The translations under genes and the position numbers were made by a program. From Bacillus sp. OV322 (lineage in GTDB: Bacteria; Bacillota; Bacilli; Bacillales; DSM-1321), in contig NZ_FOMA01000006.1 in the NCBI RefSeq assembly GCF_900112495.1, positions 294,425 through 358,424 of the forward strand: a DNA stretch of 64,000 nt, read 5' to 3'. Positions 61,339 through 64,000 of this stretch are shown in pieces (the stretch's first letter is position 1; each line of letters starts with the position of its first letter). The notes beneath the pieces were generated by a model. The model saw only the letters and a list, made by a program, of their open reading frames with translations. It ran no database searches and was not told the origin of the DNA.

Positions 61339-62991
61339 ATGACAAAACATATTTGCAGATTGTGCTTGCTGCTGTCTGTACTTTTATTTGCCTTATTTCC
61401 GGAAAAGACGTTTGCGCATGCTTCTATTATCCGCTCAAGCCCGGGCGTTAACGAAGTATTGCCGAATCCGCCTTCTGCTGTAAAAATACAGTTTAACGAA
61501 CCCGTACAGGCAGGTTTCCATTCCCTGAAGATCCTTGATTCTTCAGGCAAGCAAGTAAATTTAACGAGTGCTCAGCTAAACAGCCATAATGATGCCATTT
61601 TAGAAGCACATCTTAAGAAGAAATTAAGCCGTGGTGCGTACTCCTTGCAGTGGAAGGCGGTTTCTGCAGATGGTCATCCTGTGGAAGGGGTAATACCCTT
61701 TGCTGTTGGAACAGGCGGTGAACAGGCACCAAAAATAAATGAAAAGAGCAATGATTATTTTCCTCGTACAGATATGATTATTTTGCGGGGAATGTTATAT
61801 CTGAGTTTTTCGCTGTTCATTGGAGTTATCATTTTTAATTTGTTTTTCAATAAATTTGAAGGCAGAGAGACTCTAAAAACAATACATACAAAAAGCATGA
61901 CAATTCTTTGGTTTTCTCTGAGTGGAATGGTGTTCAGCATAGTGCTGAGCTTGCCGATGCAGACAACTCTATATGCAGGTGTGAGCTGGGCGAAGGTTTT
62001 TAATGCGTCCCTCTTAAAAGACACTATCAGCCAAACTGGTTTTGGGTTATATTGGATTTTCCAAATGTTATTCCTGGTTCTGCTGATATTAGTCACATAT
62101 ATTGCAGCTGGCAATGGTTTTACTAAAAAATCATGGTTCGTGCCCATTGTTATTTATATAGGATTACTGCTTTCGAAAGCATCCACTGGCCATACTGCCG
62201 CTTCTGGACATCGTGTCGTTACTGTTATTATGGACTTTATTCATTTACTGGCAGCATCAATATGGATTGGCGGGCTTTTTGCGCTGATTTTGCTTTTGCC
62301 AAGTATAAGATCCCAAAAAAACGATGGTGATAGGCAATTGTATTGGAATTCTATTCGCACTTTCTCACTGTGGGCAGCCCTTTCTGTGGCCGGTATCATC
62401 ATAACAGGGATTTATGGAAGCCTCCTATATGTGCCTACCTTTTACTCTTTGCTGCATACGTATTATGGATATGCTTTATTGGGGAAAATCTTATTATTTG
62501 TCCTTATGCTAATATTGGGGACAGTTCACTTTTTTAAAGGAAGAAAACAAGGGAAGAATGGAATTGTATATTCGATTTGGATTGAATTGCTGACAGGGGC
62601 GGCAATAATGGTTATTGCTGCTATACTTACCAATTTACCGGCAGCAGTATCAACACCGGGACCTTTCAGCCAAATAAAAGAGCATGGCAAATATGATGTT
62701 TCTTTGCATATTAGTCCGAATGTTGAAGGAGAAAATTCTTTTTATATTGCAATTAATACCACGGATGGAAAGCCCGCTGTCCAAATTGAGCAGGTTATTC
62801 TTACATTCACCCATACAAAAATGAATATGGGGGAAAGCTCAGTGGCTGTTCCGCGCATTTCTCCAGGTAAATATCAAACCAAAAGCATGTACATGAATAT
62901 GCCAGGAGAATGGAAAGTGGACATACATGTATTAACCAAATCCTTAGATAGCTTCGACGTTGAATTTGATGCTTTTACTGGCTCCCAATAA
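61339..62991 (+). CDS. ycnJ: CopC-CopD fusion copper transporter (YcnJ-like)
   Basis: 550 residues. Signal peptide ending FAHASIIRSSPG, with the mature His as copper ligand, a CopC domain (about 30-125, SADGHPVEGVIPF), eight membrane helices of CopD type (SKASTGHTAASGH, IMDFIHLLAASIWIGGLFAL) and a C-terminal YtkA/FixH-like beta domain (about 455-550). B. subtilis YcnJ is a copper importer induced by copper limitation. Start ATG 61339 follows GGAAAGGAC. Confidence 0.92.
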   Translation: MTKHICRLCLLLSVLLFALFPEKTFAHASIIRSSPGVNEVLPNPPSAVKIQFNEPVQAGFHSLKILDSSGKQVNLTSAQLNSHNDAILEAHLKKKLSRGAYSLQWKAVSADGHPVEGVIPFAVGTGGEQAPKINEKSNDYFPRTDMIILRGMLYLSFSLFIGVIIFNLFFNKFEGRETLKTIHTKSMTILWFSLSGMVFSIVLSLPMQTTLYAGVSWAKVFNASLLKDTISQTGFGLYWIFQMLFLVLLILVTYIAAGNGFTKKSWFVPIVIYIGLLLSKASTGHTAASGHRVVTVIMDFIHLLAASIWIGGLFALILLLPSIRSQKNDGDRQLYWNSIRTFSLWAALSVAGIIITGIYGSLLYVPTFYSLLHTYYGYALLGKILLFVLMLILGTVHFFKGRKQGKNGIVYSIWIELLTGAAIMVIAAILTNLPAAVSTPGPFSQIKEHGKYDVSLHISPNVEGENSFYIAINTTDGKPAVQIEQVILTFTHTKMNMGESSVAVPRISPGKYQTKSMYMNMPGEWKVDIHVLTKSLDSFDVEFDAFTGSQ

Positions 62992-63089
62992 CGATTCCAT
63001 TTTCACTTTTAAGAATGCTGCTCATAGTTTGGATATCTTTTTAATGGGTAAATGGAAGCGTGAAATTACACTTAGTATTCTAAATTTCA

Positions 63090-63120
63090 AAAAGCCTTTC
63101 CATATGGAATAGGCTTTTTT
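63090..63120 (+). terminator. Terminator of ycnJ
   Basis: AAAAAGCCTTTCC pairs with GGAATAGGCTTTTTT around ATAT. The 63121-63280 stretch beyond it holds no supported gene. Confidence 0.85.
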
Positions 63121-63280
63121 GAATGCAGTAAAATGCTTAATTTAGATAAAATCGCTGATGTGTAAGCAATAGTAGCTTCTGCTTCTTCTGCATTGCTGGA
63201 GAAAAGAAGCTGCCTGCCCATGAATACACTTGGCCGTTATCTGCAGGACATTTAATTGCGCGGGTATAGACAATGGATAA

Positions 63281-63470
63281 TCAATGATGATGATAAGTGC
63301 CATGGCCGTAATGGTAACCATAGCCCGGATAGTATCCGCCGTGTCCATGATGATAGCCATAGCCTGGATAGTATCCGCCGTGTCCGTGATGGTAGCCATA
63401 GCCCGGATAGTATCCGCCGTGTCCATGATGGTAGCCATAGCCCGGATAATAACCTCCGTGCCCATAATGA
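63281..63470 (-). repeat. Four tandem 39-bp coding repeats
   Basis: Within the His/Tyr/Gly gene a 39-base unit (plus strand core CCGTGTCCATGATGGTAGCC) repeats four times with few changes. Confidence 0.8.
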
Positions 63471-63502
63471 TTACGGTAATCAGAATAATAAAGGTTTTCC
63501 AT
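63281..63502 (-). CDS. His/Tyr/Gly-rich tandem-repeat protein, 73 aa
   Basis: After a short head (ENLYYSDYRNH) the protein consists of four copies of a 13-residue unit, HGGYYPGYGYHHG, ending GTYHHH; about 20% of residues are His and over half are Tyr or Gly. No signal peptide. Such proteins can bind copper, nickel or zinc, or cross-link in spore coats. ATG 63502 has GAGGAGGAG upstream, a strong site. It adjoins the copper module. The next 47 codons after the TGA are open in the same frame (to near 63140). Confidence 0.75.
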   Translation of the reverse strand: MENLYYSDYRNHYGHGGYYPGYGYHHGHGGYYPGYGYHHGHGGYYPGYGYHHGHGGYYPGYGYHYGHGTYHHH

Positions 63503-63815
63503 TTCTTATCTCCTCCTCAAGGTGCATATCATAGTGTATGTGTCTATATATGAAGAGGGGTAGGCAGGTGCCCATGATTTAAGGTTAAGTTTTTTTGGAT
63601 TTTTCATCTCAGTTATACATACCTGCGGTTAACGAATAATAATTCAAGAATCAAGGCCTTCATTTGCTTCGATAACTGCCACATTTCTAATGTCTATAGT
63701 TTCATAAATGATATTTATAAGTATTTACGGCGTATAGGAAAATGGGGGAGTGAATGGAGATTGAACTGATACTGACTAAAGTGTGCCTGTAATTAAAACA
63801 TTTAACAAACATAAA
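63503..63815. other. Intergenic stretch without recognised features
   Basis: Leader of the repeat-protein gene, then AT-rich sequence with no supported frame or RNA. Confidence 0.5.
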
Positions 63816-63849
63816 AAAGGAAACCAGCTTGGATTGCTGGTTTCCTTTC
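63816..63849 (-). terminator. Terminator of the M4 protease gene
   Basis: AAAGGAAACCAGC pairs perfectly with GCTGGTTTCCTTT; on the minus strand it follows the protease stop by ~20 bases and runs into TTTTTTAT. Confidence 0.88.
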
Positions 63850-63868
63850 TATCATATATCAGGATTGA

Positions 63869-64000
<132 letters not shown>

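Noticed and set aside
63142..63280. Continuation of the His/Tyr/Gly protein past its stop codon
   Set aside because: The 47 open codons after the TGA have no repeat character and are within chance for an AT-rich region; mentioned only as a note.
63281..63480. CRISPR array suspected from regular repeats
   Set aside because: Repeats are directly adjacent without spacers and are in frame within a gene with a strong ribosome binding site.

Overview
The window reads as chromosome of a low-GC, endospore-forming Bacillaceae bacterium, of the Cytobacillus/Mesobacillus/Bacillus type. Support comes from AAGGAGG-type ribosome binding sites with many TTG and GTG starts, U-tract intrinsic terminators, GerP-like and YjcZ-like spore proteins, RsbR-type STAS proteins, a CcpA (cre) site on a textbook sigma-A promoter, and genes resembling B. 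subtilis YbbC/YbbD, YcnI/YcnJ, IolW, YqcI/YcgG and CzcD/CadA. I see no prophage, CRISPR array, rRNA or tRNA. The most striking structure is not a gene. It is a dispersed family of about 225-bp elements, with roughly a dozen recognisable copies plus fragments, all between genes and in both orientations. They have imperfect terminal inverted repeats and most are bounded by 8-bp AT-rich direct repeats, as expected of a MITE moved by an ISL3-like transposase.

Layout. 1-9.4 kb: end of an RsbR-like STAS gene, a prolyl-aminopeptidase-like hydrolase, small membrane and hypothetical proteins, a GerPA/GerPF-like protein, a fructokinase, cyclophilin PpiB, a GIY-YIG protein and an HxlR regulator with its own palindrome. 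9.5-15.9 kb: a catabolite-controlled glycoside import operon (solute-binding lipoprotein, two permeases, GH2 glycosidase, ROK repressor) with no ATPase. 16-24 kb: a broken lrgB-like gene, a LysE exporter, DinB, shikimate kinase, a phosphotransferase and a GAF-STAS protein with both phospho-acceptor threonines replaced by glutamate. 24.4-28 kb: MsrA, two tandem 77-residue germination-like proteins, a soluble chemoreceptor and a YjcZ-like peptide. 28-33.6 kb: threonine aldolase, then a DeoR-type regulator (probable CTG start) with an IolW-like dehydrogenase and an UPF0303 protein, then a sodium:solute symporter with a tiny membrane partner.

34-42 kb: scattered single genes, including a MutT-like NUDIX enzyme, an HAD phosphatase, a lone G39P-like helicase-loader inhibitor, a possibly Fur-controlled esterase, and an overlapping crcB pair behind a hairpin leader. 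43-46.3 kb: secreted NagZ and NamZ, an exo-acting muropeptide sugar salvage pair. 47.4-53.1 kb: metal resistance (CzcD, a CzrA/SmtB-type sensor, CadA, CopC, CopD). 53.4-58.7 kb: mannitol operon mtlA-mtlR-mtlD with a fused EIICBA. 58.9-63 kb: a NarL/DesK-type two-component pair divergent from a second copper module (YcnI, CopC-CopD fusion YcnJ), followed by a His/Tyr/Gly tandem-repeat protein. The right edge cuts into the C-terminus of an M4 metalloprotease.

Themes: (i) metal handling, with two separate CopC/CopD systems plus zinc/cadmium efflux; (ii) sugar acquisition under catabolite control; (iii) cell-wall sugar recycling; (iv) spore and stress functions. Coordinates of starts were chosen by ribosome binding site where it was decisive. 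Family assignments rest on motifs and remembered family sequences; no database search was run.
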